Shown in pieces: positions 1 through 6,496 of a DNA stretch of 42,882 nt (the first letter of the stretch is position 1; each line of letters opens with the position of its first letter). The position numbers and the translations under genes were made by a program. The notes below the pieces were generated by a model. That model was not told the origin of the DNA. It was given only the letters and a program-made list of their open reading frames with translations, and made no database searches. The stretch is from assembly GCA_017634555.1 (NCBI GenBank), contig JAGBNF010000025.1, forward strand, positions 1 to 42,882. Direction: 5' to 3'. Origin of the DNA: Eubacterium sp. GTDB lineage: Bacteria; Bacillota; Clostridia; Lachnospirales; Lachnospiraceae.

Positions 1-55
1 CAAGATAATCTCGATCCTGTGCTGTAAGGTTAATTGTAGTTGCTTTTCTCCCCAT
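1..55 (-). CDS. N-terminus of an IS630-like transposase (partial, cut by window edge)
   Basis: An ATG at 53-55 opens a frame running off the left edge and encoding MGRKATTINLTAQDRDYL. A good ribosome binding site (AGGGAGG, 65-71) lies 9 bases upstream and a promoter at 88-116. A short basic start followed by a 'LT..(D/E)R..L' stretch is how many IS630/Tc1-type transposases begin. That family assignment is inference from only 18 residues. The position, directly after a minor pilin gene that ends abruptly, fits the end of an inserted element. It could instead be a small unrelated DNA-binding protein. Confidence 0.45.
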   Translation of the reverse strand, partial: MGRKATTINLTAQDRDYL

Positions 56-87
56 AGTAATTTGCCTCCCTTCAAGGGTATATTGGT

Positions 88-116
88 ATTATACTATAGG
101 AAGAAAATAAAGTCCA
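88..116 (-). promoter_or_regulatory. Sigma-A promoter of the transposase-like gene
   Basis: On the minus strand TGGACT (111-116) and TATAAT (88-93) are separated by exactly 17 bases, followed by the ribosome binding site at 65-71 and the ATG at 55. A promoter this close to the end of the preceding gene fits the subterminal region of an insertion sequence. Confidence 0.55.
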
Positions 117-117
117 T

Positions 118-681
118 TTATTTAAAAGATGTTATACTAGTAGGCGGAACTGTAGTTGCCTCTGTTGTAGTATTAGCTGCAATATTTTTAAACTCAACAG
201 TATCAGGCTTCTGATCTGTATTTGAAATATTCACAGCAACTGTATACTCAAGTTTTCCATTTTCATCTGACATGACAAATACATGCACGTCGTACTTTGT
301 GTCATCATATAAAACTTCTTTATCCGAGCCTTTAATCTGGTATACCTGATAATCATATGTACCCGGCTCTGTGATATGGAGAATAAACTCTCCCTTTCCG
401 TCTTCATTGACGGTAATTACCTCCTGGCTTGGTAAAGGTTCAAGCCCTGTTTCCGATTTGATGCTGATACGGTATTGACCTCCTTCAATACCTTCAATCC
501 CCTGACATATAAATGTTATATGAGCATCCACAGGCTTATAAAGATAGTCCGCATGAACCGCACATTTCTCTCCAATAACGCATAAAAAGCTCATCACCAT
601 GATGAAGGCTGTTACCAGCCTTCTCACGGTTGAGCTTGTAAAAACATTGCTATTAGATTTTCGAACTGTATATTTAATCAT
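118..681 (-). CDS. FctB-like minor (basal) pilin, probably truncated at the sorting signal
   Basis: This 187-residue secreted protein has a signal-anchor-like hydrophobic stretch (about residues 24-44). It also has one Spy0128/FctA-like isopeptide pilin domain, seen in 'EPGTYDYQVYQIKG' and 'YDDTKYDVHVFV'. The tail is threonine-rich (TTTEATTVPPT). Size, single domain and last place in the operon match the basal pilin FctB of streptococcal FCT loci, which normally ends in a proline-rich tail and an LPXTG-type signal plus membrane helix. Here the frame stops 6 residues after VPPT (SITSFK), with no helix or charged tail, so it should not be sortase-anchored. An IS630-like gene begins just beyond, so disruption by insertion is the likely cause. 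The start is the first ATG; its ribosome binding site is weak. The gap to the sortase gene is 41 bases. Confidence 0.7.
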   Translation of the reverse strand: MIKYTVRKSNSNVFTSSTVRRLVTAFIMVMSFLCVIGEKCAVHADYLYKPVDAHITFICQGIEGIEGGQYRISIKSETGLEPLPSQEVITVNEDGKGEFILHITEPGTYDYQVYQIKGSDKEVLYDDTKYDVHVFVMSDENGKLEYTVAVNISNTDQKPDTVEFKNIAANTTTEATTVPPTSITSFK

Positions 682-701
682 ATAGCGGTTTCCGTTTCAT
701 T

Positions 702-722
702 CAACTGTATATGATACAGTTG
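702..722 (-). other. Perfect intercistronic hairpin between sortase and minor pilin genes
   Basis: CAACTGTAT-atg-ATACAGTTG is a perfect 9-bp inverted repeat that starts immediately after the sortase stop codon (723-725). It has no following T-run on the minus strand, so it is more likely an RNA-stabilising or processing hairpin than a terminator. It could set the ratio of the minor pilin to upstream products. Confidence 0.5.
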
Positions 723-1427
723 TTATTCATAAATATAGCAGAACACCAGCAGCCTGTTGGTTGATACCGGTTCAACACATGTAGATAAAACAAGTATATG
801 ACTGCTTTTAGTTATGGAGGTATTAACAGCAGAAGCCTCTTTCGGAATCAGTTCCTTTACCATTCCCCAAGACTCCGGATCAAGAGCCTTCTTGTCAAAT
901 ACATTGATCTTCATACATGCAAATATACCAAGATCATATACCTTGCTGCTGTTCCGTCCTACTATCAGTGTTCCCGTACTATGGTTCTCTAAATAACCCT
1001 TATCAAGGAATTCATCCAGAGCTCCAAACATCGCACCATGTTCCATGTGATGTCCATACAGGATGGAATATTCATCATTAAAATCCGCGTTATTCCTACT
1101 ATCAAGGAAAATGCTTCCTGACAGAGAATACTCACCATACGGATTTATATTTAAATACTCCATGTTGTTTTCACCCTGCATAACAGGGTAATCAATATTT
1201 GTATCATCAATAGTTATCCATGCAACCATATCATCGGTGATCGGCATATCTTCAGGTATGCTCTCTCCCGGGATCGGCTTATATCTCAGATAACTATCAT
1301 CATTTGCTTTGTTATATACATACCAGGCATCATATAGACCATAAATAACTATCAGAAGCGCTATAAGAAATATGAAAAACATAAGTTTCTCATAGATTAT
1401 ATTCATTCTTATCCAAAAACGCCTCAT
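723..1427 (-). CDS. Class B sortase (pilus-associated)
   Basis: This membrane-bound cysteine transpeptidase should link pilins through a threonine sorting motif. The 234-residue protein has an N-terminal anchor (about 15-38) and the class B core 'WITIDDTNIDYPVMQGENN' (about 70-88). It also has the catalytic histidine in YGHHM (about 126), the catalytic cysteine in VLSTC (Cys217) and the following arginine (Arg225). In Streptococcus pyogenes a class B sortase, rather than the usual class C enzyme, polymerises the Spy0128/FctA pilin. The placement directly after an FctA-like pilin therefore gives a specific substrate prediction: the IPTG motif of the neighbour. The start ATG has GGAAGG about 9 bases upstream. 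No lid typical of class C sortases is seen. Confidence 0.9.
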   Translation of the reverse strand: MRRFWIRMNIIYEKLMFFIFLIALLIVIYGLYDAWYVYNKANDDSYLRYKPIPGESIPEDMPITDDMVAWITIDDTNIDYPVMQGENNMEYLNINPYGEYSLSGSIFLDSRNNADFNDEYSILYGHHMEHGAMFGALDEFLDKGYLENHSTGTLIVGRNSSKVYDLGIFACMKINVFDKKALDPESWGMVKELIPKEASAVNTSITKSSHILVLSTCVEPVSTNRLLVFCYIYE

Positions 1428-1513
1428 ATCATATTTCCTTCCGACTTTGAAATGTGCTCATAATCGCACACTCCAAGAATAGGAGTTCATATAGCCATTA
1501 GTAACGTCTATAA

Positions 1514-2824
1514 TTAGTCCTCATCATATCTCTTCTTTGAACGAATACCAAAGAATACAAATCCGATAACTGCGATAATACCAACTACAAGAAGTCCTGC
1601 AACTGAGAGGATAACACCTGTTGGGATAACACCTGCACGAGTATTTGTAAATCCGGCTTCAGCTTGTTTAGTATTTGCAGTATTAGCGTTAGCAACATCT
1701 TTTATTGTCTTACCTGTAGCCGTTTCATTTACTTTTCCATCCATAACAGCAGAACTATAGTCTTCTGCATCCTCCTCTACTTTATATGTAGCATTTGGAG
1801 CAATACCCTGAATAATGATTGACTGGCCATGCTGAAGATAAAACTCCTGTCCATCGAGAAGGTCCTGTCCACTTACAGTACTAGGATTAGTCATAGTAGA
1901 ATAAACAGTAGCTGCATTTTTCGTAGGTGATGCTTCTGCATTAGTAAGTATTACATTATAACTATCATCCTTATTGATATTATTCAGTGTAACTGTAAAC
2001 TTAAAATACTTATCACGCGATGCCTGATTTCCATCAACTGCTTTTTCAAACTGAAGATCTTTAGAATTATACTCATTAGTAAATCCATCTGTCTTGTCAG
2101 TAAGCGCATCCAACTGGTTTGTAACGTCTGCTGAACCCATTGTCGAATTGATTGTGACATTACCTTCTGTTGTATGCATAACAATCGATGCTATTGAAAG
2201 TTTTTTTCCTGAATCATCAGTTGCATCTACTACATATACGTCAAGAACTCGATCTGTATCATTATCATGCATAATACCAGCTGCTTCATCTGTAGTACTT
2301 GCTGTTTCTCTAATTACATATCGATAAATACCCGGTTCATCAAACGTTACACCACTAAAGTCAATAGTTGCAGTTTTTGTTGCATACTTTTCGCCACTTT
2401 CTAACTGAACACCTGTTGCTGCTGTAAGCCCATCAGCTCTTTCAGATGCCACACGTGCTACATCTATGTTAGTTCCAACAGCTGTAGCAGTTGGATCATT
2501 CGGAGCAAAAGTCACATCGCTAATAGACGGCTTTTGATTAGCTCCTGTACCAACCATCACTCCCGGAAGAACCTGCATAACAGCATTATCAGAAGTATCT
2601 GTTGAAATTGCTGTTCCTGCTTCAATAGTAAAGCTAAATGTTGCATTCGGAACACTATCTCCCTCATCCATGATCAAATACTTATTAAAAGTATAAGTAT
2701 CATCACCTTCGACTGGAGTGTAATCACTTCCAGCAGCACTTACCACACTAGTCATCATCATGACTGACATTGCCGCCGTTACTGCTAACGACGTCAGTTT
2801 CCTAAATTTCTTTCCTTTCACCAT
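1514..2824 (-). CDS. FctA/Spy0128-like major backbone pilin
   Basis: This is the probable shaft subunit of the pilus. The 436-residue protein has a clear signal peptide (about 1-31), two immunoglobulin-like isopeptide domains and a sorting signal. The first domain is marked by 'TYTFNKYL' (candidate Lys48) and 'GIYRYVIRETAS'. The second is marked by 'LQFEKAVDGNQ' and 'YKVEEDAEDYSS'. The Lys and Glu positions are those that form intramolecular isopeptide bonds in this family; the assignment is inferred from motif position. The C-terminus carries IPTG (400-403), a hydrophobic helix and a basic tail (RSKKRYDED), a sortase signal of the (I/V)PTG kind used by class B pilus sortases. GGAGG lies 7 bases before the ATG. 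It is co-transcribed with the sipA-like gene (74-base gap) and the sortase gene (86-base gap). Confidence 0.88.
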   Translation of the reverse strand: MVKGKKFRKLTSLAVTAAMSVMMMTSVVSAAGSDYTPVEGDDTYTFNKYLIMDEGDSVPNATFSFTIEAGTAISTDTSDNAVMQVLPGVMVGTGANQKPSISDVTFAPNDPTATAVGTNIDVARVASERADGLTAATGVQLESGEKYATKTATIDFSGVTFDEPGIYRYVIRETASTTDEAAGIMHDNDTDRVLDVYVVDATDDSGKKLSIASIVMHTTEGNVTINSTMGSADVTNQLDALTDKTDGFTNEYNSKDLQFEKAVDGNQASRDKYFKFTVTLNNINKDDSYNVILTNAEASPTKNAATVYSTMTNPSTVSGQDLLDGQEFYLQHGQSIIIQGIAPNATYKVEEDAEDYSSAVMDGKVNETATGKTIKDVANANTANTKQAEAGFTNTRAGVIPTGVILSVAGLLVVGIIAVIGFVFFGIRSKKRYDED

Positions 2825-2898
2825 TTAATACCTCCATAAAATATTTTTTATATTCTCACCTGCACTATTGCAGTTTAGAACCTAATTTATCCGGTGCT

Positions 2899-3468
2899 TT
2901 ATATTCCCCTTCTTCTCAGCACCAGTACTACCTTCCCCTTTGTATCAGAAAGAGGTATGCTGCCATAAGTTCTGCTGTCAGTTATATCATCCCTGTAATC
3001 ATTCAGGACAAATACAGTATCAGCTGAGACTATATACGGATACGATATAGATGATCCTTCGGATGTTGTAGGATATACAGTATCTTCAAATACACCCATA
3101 CCGTTAACAGTAATAGTATCCTCGCTTATATCTATAGTATCTCCTGCAACTGCAACTATTCTGCCGAACTTAATTTTTCCATCTCTTACATAAGCAATCT
3201 CATCACCTTTAACAAGGTTCGCAAGCTTATATGTTATGCAGAGGTCTCCGTCTTTGATCATCGGATATGCGGAATTGCTATGATTTACGTAGACACCCGA
3301 AATGAACGTCAAAAGAACAGCAACTATAATTGCTGTTACACCGACTTTTATAAAGAACTCGATCATGAAAGACGTTGCGGTTCGCTTAGGCTTACCTTTC
3401 TTCTCTGTCTTATCATTCTGTTTCTTATCCGTCTTCTGCTTTTCGTCCGATTCTTTTATTTCTTCCAC
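2899..3468 (-). CDS. SipA-like signal peptidase I homologue of the pilus locus (catalytic Lys replaced)
   Basis: This 189-residue S26-family protein has a highly charged cytoplasmic leader (1-30), one membrane helix (about 35-60) and the signal peptidase fold. The nucleophile region reads NSAYPMIKDGD, with serine at the expected place (Ser66). The usual '(K)RviG.pGD' box reads FGRIVAVAGD, so the general-base lysine is Gly102. The box around 'DSRTYG' is intact. In streptococcal FCT loci the SipA/LepA protein occupies the same position, has lost its catalytic dyad (including Lys to Gly) and acts as a pilus assembly factor rather than a protease. I infer the same here. Translation starts at GTG with AGAGGT 6-7 bases upstream. 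It is the first gene of the pilus operon, downstream of a perfect promoter. Confidence 0.82.
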   Translation of the reverse strand: MEEIKESDEKQKTDKKQNDKTEKKGKPKRTATSFMIEFFIKVGVTAIIVAVLLTFISGVYVNHSNSAYPMIKDGDLCITYKLANLVKGDEIAYVRDGKIKFGRIVAVAGDTIDISEDTITVNGMGVFEDTVYPTTSEGSSISYPYIVSADTVFVLNDYRDDITDSRTYGSIPLSDTKGKVVLVLRRRGI

Positions 3469-3522
3469 AGATTACCTCTAAATACAGACATTTAATATTT
3501 ATGACTGTATTTCTATATTTCA

Positions 3523-3539
3523 TTGTACAAATTGTACAA
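3523..3539. promoter_or_regulatory. Tandem TTGTACAA palindromes, probable operator of the pilus operon
   Basis: Two identical, self-complementary octamers TTGTACAA lie at 3523-3530 and 3532-3539, one base apart. They sit about 12-28 bases downstream of the predicted transcription start, in the 5' leader of the sipA-like gene. This is a suitable place for a repressor. A single copy of the same octamer occurs at 28736-28743 upstream of the tubulin-like gene. The binding protein is unknown. Confidence 0.45.
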
Positions 3540-3557
3540 AGCAAAAAACCATTTTTT

Positions 3558-3586
3558 ATTATAATACCACAAAAGACTTATGTCAA
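3558..3586 (-). promoter_or_regulatory. Consensus sigma-A promoter of the pilus operon
   Basis: TTGACA (3581-3586) and TATAAT (3558-3563) on the minus strand are separated by exactly 17 bases, a perfect match to the consensus. Transcription would start near 3551 and give a leader of about 80 bases. A promoter this strong without control would be constitutive, which supports a repressor role for the tandem palindromes just downstream. Confidence 0.8.
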
Positions 3587-3677
3587 CGATTCTGCCGTGA
3601 TTTTTGATATGTCTCAATAATGATTTTTTTGTGACTACTGTATTTATAGATCTTAAAAATATCAATTTTCTAAATCA

Positions 3678-3716
3678 AAAATCCCCGTTACACCTCATCA
3701 GCGTTCCGGGGATTTT
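3678..3716 (-). terminator. Rho-independent terminator overlapping the end of the DUF5131 gene
   Basis: AAAATCCCCG (minus strand of 3707-3716) pairs with CGGGGATTTT (minus strand of 3678-3687), followed by a T-rich run. The upstream arm lies inside the last codons of the gene (Ala-Lys-Ser-Pro), so stop codon and terminator overlap. It also insulates the pilus promoter from upstream transcription. Confidence 0.7.
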
Positions 3717-4819
3717 GCTATTTCTCTGTTTATCCATTCCATAAGCACATCAACTATATATGCGCATTCTTTATCATTAAGCACCTTTCCCGAAGGAATA
3801 TTGTGCCATTTTTCAAGACAGCCTCTGCAGCAGCAGGCTGTTGCGTGCTGCGCCGTGAATACAGGATGACCTTTCATCGGAGTCTGCTTTCCGTCATTTT
3901 CGGGATTCTCGGATGCCAGCCTCTTCAAAACAAAGTCTTCCGCATGCTTCCTGATCGTATCCCGGCCTTTCTCTACCACATATTTCCTATCATTCTCAGA
4001 CAGGTGAAATCTGCTGCGAAAATTCGATTTTGATAACCTTGCCCAAAGGTCATTCCTATCAGGCAGTGTATACACTATCTTATCAGCCATCCCCATTCCC
4101 GGAGTGTAACTGTATCCCGATTTCTTCGCCTGCGCTATCTGAAGCTTCCGGTCTATATGATAAGTCTTGCCATCCATAACAAAGACCGCTCCCGTCTGCT
4201 TAAATGTGAACGAAACGCCTGTCCTTACACATTGTCTTCTTACTTCTTTTATCCACCTGAAGTCACAAGGTCTGGCATTCGGTCCGGACTCACCACCGCA
4301 AGTCACATGTTCTATAAGTCCGGCAACCAGATATTTCTCAATATCCATCTCACCGAGCATCGGTTCCGCGATCACTTCACGATGTTTAATCGGAAGACTG
4401 AGCAGTATCGGCAGTCTGTAATCCGCCCTGTCCTGATTCTCACATGTACTGCATATGGTTACATTTTCCCATCCACCACCCCAGTCAGGCGGTATACACT
4501 CCTCGAAGCGATGAATCCTCTTCGTAATAATATGAAACTCAAGGTCTCGTCTCTCACGTATGATATCCCAGCAGCCTTCGCGCCACTCATCAGCTTCTTC
4601 AAGGAAGAAGTCCGAAGTCATACATGCAAATACTATTCCGTCTGCAGGTGTAACCTTATATTCTTTCTGCCTGTTCTTCTTTATCGGCAGATCATAATCA
4701 TTTGTCTTTGTAACCTGAGATGCATCCTTACCGATACTCTCATCCCTCCTGTACACATAGCAGTTCGCACATCCGGGACTGATCTTTCTGCACCCATGCC
4801 ACGGATTCCATATAGTCAT
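3698..4819 (-). CDS. DUF5131 (phage Gp37/Gp68) - DUF4186 fusion protein
   Basis: This 373-residue protein (from the ATG at 4817-4819, preceded by GAGG) has two parts. Residues 1 to about 235 match DUF5131, the phage Gp37/Gp68 family. They start 'MTIWNPWHGC' and carry the cysteines Cys10, Cys17 and Cys20 in C-X6-C-X2-C, a pattern resembling a radical-SAM-type Fe-S site. Residues about 250-373 match DUF4186, with 'LARLSKSNFRSRFHLSE', 'KQTPMKGHPVF', 'QHATACCCRGCLEKWH' and 'YIVDVLMEWI'. That second domain has its own Cys/His cluster. Neither function is established; DUF5131 is often carried by phages. A start five codons earlier is possible but has a weaker ribosome binding site. The gene is downstream of the MFS gene in the same direction (68-base gap). 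Confidence 0.82.
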   Translation of the reverse strand: MTIWNPWHGCRKISPGCANCYVYRRDESIGKDASQVTKTNDYDLPIKKNRQKEYKVTPADGIVFACMTSDFFLEEADEWREGCWDIIRERRDLEFHIITKRIHRFEECIPPDWGGGWENVTICSTCENQDRADYRLPILLSLPIKHREVIAEPMLGEMDIEKYLVAGLIEHVTCGGESGPNARPCDFRWIKEVRRQCVRTGVSFTFKQTGAVFVMDGKTYHIDRKLQIAQAKKSGYSYTPGMGMADKIVYTLPDRNDLWARLSKSNFRSRFHLSENDRKYVVEKGRDTIRKHAEDFVLKRLASENPENDGKQTPMKGHPVFTAQHATACCCRGCLEKWHNIPSGKVLNDKECAYIVDVLMEWINREIAKSPER

Positions 4820-4887
4820 TGCATACCTCGTCATGAAACTCTTTTTATATCATACCAATATGGTGTTTTCTTCCTCAATCCGTTCAT

Positions 4888-6105
4888 TTATTCCGTAGCT
4901 TTCTTCTGCTTCATTACCATCATGGCATATACGGCGATAACCACTCCGACAGCAGCAACAACGGTTCCCGTTATCAGCATAGGTTTGATTCCCAGATGAT
5001 CGAGTATCACTCCGCTTATCAGATTCGAGAAGACTCCACCGATTGTAATCGCACTTGTGACATACGCCTGTCCTTTTACCTGATCATGCTCACTCATTGT
5101 TTCATTTACATAGTAAGCTGCTGCAGGTATAAATACCGCATATGCAAAAAGCTGGAACGACTGGCTCGTATACATACCGACCATGCTTGTTGCAAAGATA
5201 AGTATAAGTATCTTTACGAAGAACGCCGCTCCCGAAAAGACAAGCATTTTACCTGAAGATATTTTCTTTAATACGAATCCTATCAGTGCCATTACCGGAA
5301 GTTCCAGGATTGCCTGAAGGAAATTCGAATATCCAAGTTCCTTCTCTCCGCCGCCGAGATTTCTGATGATCTGGATCATAAAATCATTGATCATATTGTG
5401 GGCGAAGTAGAAACAGATCGTTGCTATAAGAAATACAGCAAAAGCCGGATATGTTCTGACGAAATCAATGAAATTATTATGTGCTTCCACACCATTAGTA
5501 TTATCTAAATTCTTATCCGAACCGTTTGCAACAGGCTCACCTTCCGGCTTCTTAAATGTGAATACAACTATCGCCGATAAAACCATAGTGATCACATTTA
5601 TTATGAGAAGTATACCAACTCCTCTTTTCTCGACCAGTCCGCCCATGAATGCTGATGTAACCGCAAAGCTCGCAGATCCGAGTCCTCTCGCAAGTCCGTA
5701 ATATATCTTGCATCCTGCTTTCTCATATTCAAAGTAAAGCGCTGTCATAACCGGCTGATACGCGAACTGGATCATGTAGATTATCGCATACACAATAAAG
5801 ATCAGTATCTTATTGTCATGCGACACCATCAGAATCAGTGATCCGCACATAATGATCATTACCGCAATGATTATAAATCTTCTGTTTGTCAGCCATCCCG
5901 GTTTATCAATTATTCCCGCGATGATCGGCTGGCATAAAGCCGATGTGATATTTGCTACAGCAAGCAGTATTCCAACCTCTGTATTTGAAAATCCATTTGC
6001 AAGAAGATATACTGCAGCGAGTGCATGTATAGTACAAAACGCCGCGAAATACAGAGCATTTATCAGAGTATACCGCAGCGTCCAAAAACCATTCTTATTA
6101 TTCAT
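4888..6105 (-). CDS. MFS permease (MFS_1-like, oligosaccharide/nucleoside symporter type)
   Basis: This integral membrane transporter of 405 residues has about 12 hydrophobic segments. It has a LacY/NupG-like N-terminal half ('YTLINALYFAAFCTIHAL', 'GFSNTEVGILLAVANI') and a conserved 'RGLGSASFAV' around residue 140. The pattern fits the MFS_1-like group (proton-coupled sugar or nucleoside uptake); the substrate cannot be read from sequence. A central loop (about 193-207) is polar. The first in-frame codon of the open frame is TTG at 6111. I chose the ATG at 6103-6105, which has AGG upstream. A 9-bp inverted repeat lies 29-53 bases upstream and is a candidate operator. Confidence 0.85.
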   Translation of the reverse strand: MNNKNGFWTLRYTLINALYFAAFCTIHALAAVYLLANGFSNTEVGILLAVANITSALCQPIIAGIIDKPGWLTNRRFIIIAVMIIMCGSLILMVSHDNKILIFIVYAIIYMIQFAYQPVMTALYFEYEKAGCKIYYGLARGLGSASFAVTSAFMGGLVEKRGVGILLIINVITMVLSAIVVFTFKKPEGEPVANGSDKNLDNTNGVEAHNNFIDFVRTYPAFAVFLIATICFYFAHNMINDFMIQIIRNLGGGEKELGYSNFLQAILELPVMALIGFVLKKISSGKMLVFSGAAFFVKILILIFATSMVGMYTSQSFQLFAYAVFIPAAAYYVNETMSEHDQVKGQAYVTSAITIGGVFSNLISGVILDHLGIKPMLITGTVVAAVGVVIAVYAMMVMKQKKATE

Positions 6106-6133
6106 TTGCAACCTATTCTTTCTATAAAACCCT

Positions 6134-6158
6134 TAAATGCTCGATTTATGAGCATTTA
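6134..6158. promoter_or_regulatory. Perfect 9-bp inverted repeat between divergent genes
   Basis: TAAATGCTC (6134-6142) and GAGCATTTA (6150-6158) are perfectly complementary around GATTTAT. The repeat lies in the 138-base gap between the MFS gene (minus) and the small membrane peptide (plus). The arms and spacing suit a dimeric transcription factor. No T-run follows on either strand, so it is not a simple terminator. Confidence 0.4.
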
Positions 6159-6243
6159 CAAGATATTTCGTGACAATCAATTGCAATCGTGTTACGCTGA
6201 ATTTGCTGTCGACTCTTTCCAGCAGGAAGGAGGTGAATACGTC

Positions 6244-6330
6244 ATGAATATCATATCATCCTTAATCATTTCTGTCGGAGCATCTATAGTAGCATACTAT
6301 ATTTGCAAATGGCTGGACAGAGATAAGTAG
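6244..6330 (+). CDS. 28-residue single-helix membrane peptide, type I toxin-like
   Basis: The start ATG is preceded by a very strong ribosome binding site (AGGAAGGAGGTG, about 8 bases from the start). The peptide is one hydrophobic helix (ISSLIISVGASIVAYYI) followed by a charged end (CKWLDRDK). Length, single helix, C-terminal charged tail and a downstream hairpin are the usual look of small membrane toxins of type I toxin-antitoxin loci (Fst/TxpA-like). Small clostridial peptides ending 'YYICKWLD' recur in such settings, to my recollection. The toxin role is inference. A candidate minus-strand promoter at 6446-6473 could make an antisense RNA across its 3' end. It is one of very few plus-strand genes here. 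Confidence 0.6.
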   Translation: MNIISSLIISVGASIVAYYICKWLDRDK

Positions 6331-6371
6331 ACAGCGTCAGCCTAAACGGAAGCACAACCATAAATAGTGAA

Positions 6372-6406
6372 GAAATCCCCGTTAGCCTGCAACTATCGGG
6401 GATTTC
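6372..6406. terminator. Perfect 10-bp hairpin after the small peptide gene
   Basis: GAAATCCCCG (6372-6381) and CGGGGATTTC (6397-6406) pair perfectly around a 15-base loop (TTAGCCTGCAACTAT). It begins 41 bases after the peptide stop codon. T-runs on both sides are weak, so it may be a bidirectional terminator or the recognition loop of a sense/antisense RNA pair. Confidence 0.55.
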
Positions 6407-6445
6407 GACTTTAATACGTCATGTATTAATATCATCCTATTAATC

Positions 6446-6473
6446 TTATAACATGATTAGTAATAAAAGTAAA
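6446..6473 (-). promoter_or_regulatory. Candidate antisense promoter opposite the small peptide transcript
   Basis: On the minus strand TTTACT (6468-6473) and TTATAA (6446-6451) are 16 bases apart. No minus-strand gene follows until 6105, so a transcript from here would run through the 6372-6406 hairpin and be complementary to the 3' part of the small peptide mRNA. The methyltransferase gene ends just upstream at 6497. Confidence 0.3.
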
Positions 6474-6496
6474 CCTCATTTTATCATTTTTGTGAA

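Noticed and set aside
1428-1513. Short stems GTGC/GCAC and ACTCC/GGAGT between the pilin and sortase genes
   Set aside because: Arms of 4-5 bp without a T-run are within chance expectation, so they are not listed as regulatory.
4157-4999. Plus-strand open frame of 280 codons opposite the DUF5131-DUF4186 gene
   Set aside because: It is antisense to a gene with strong domain matches on the minus strand, and its own translation shows no family pattern.
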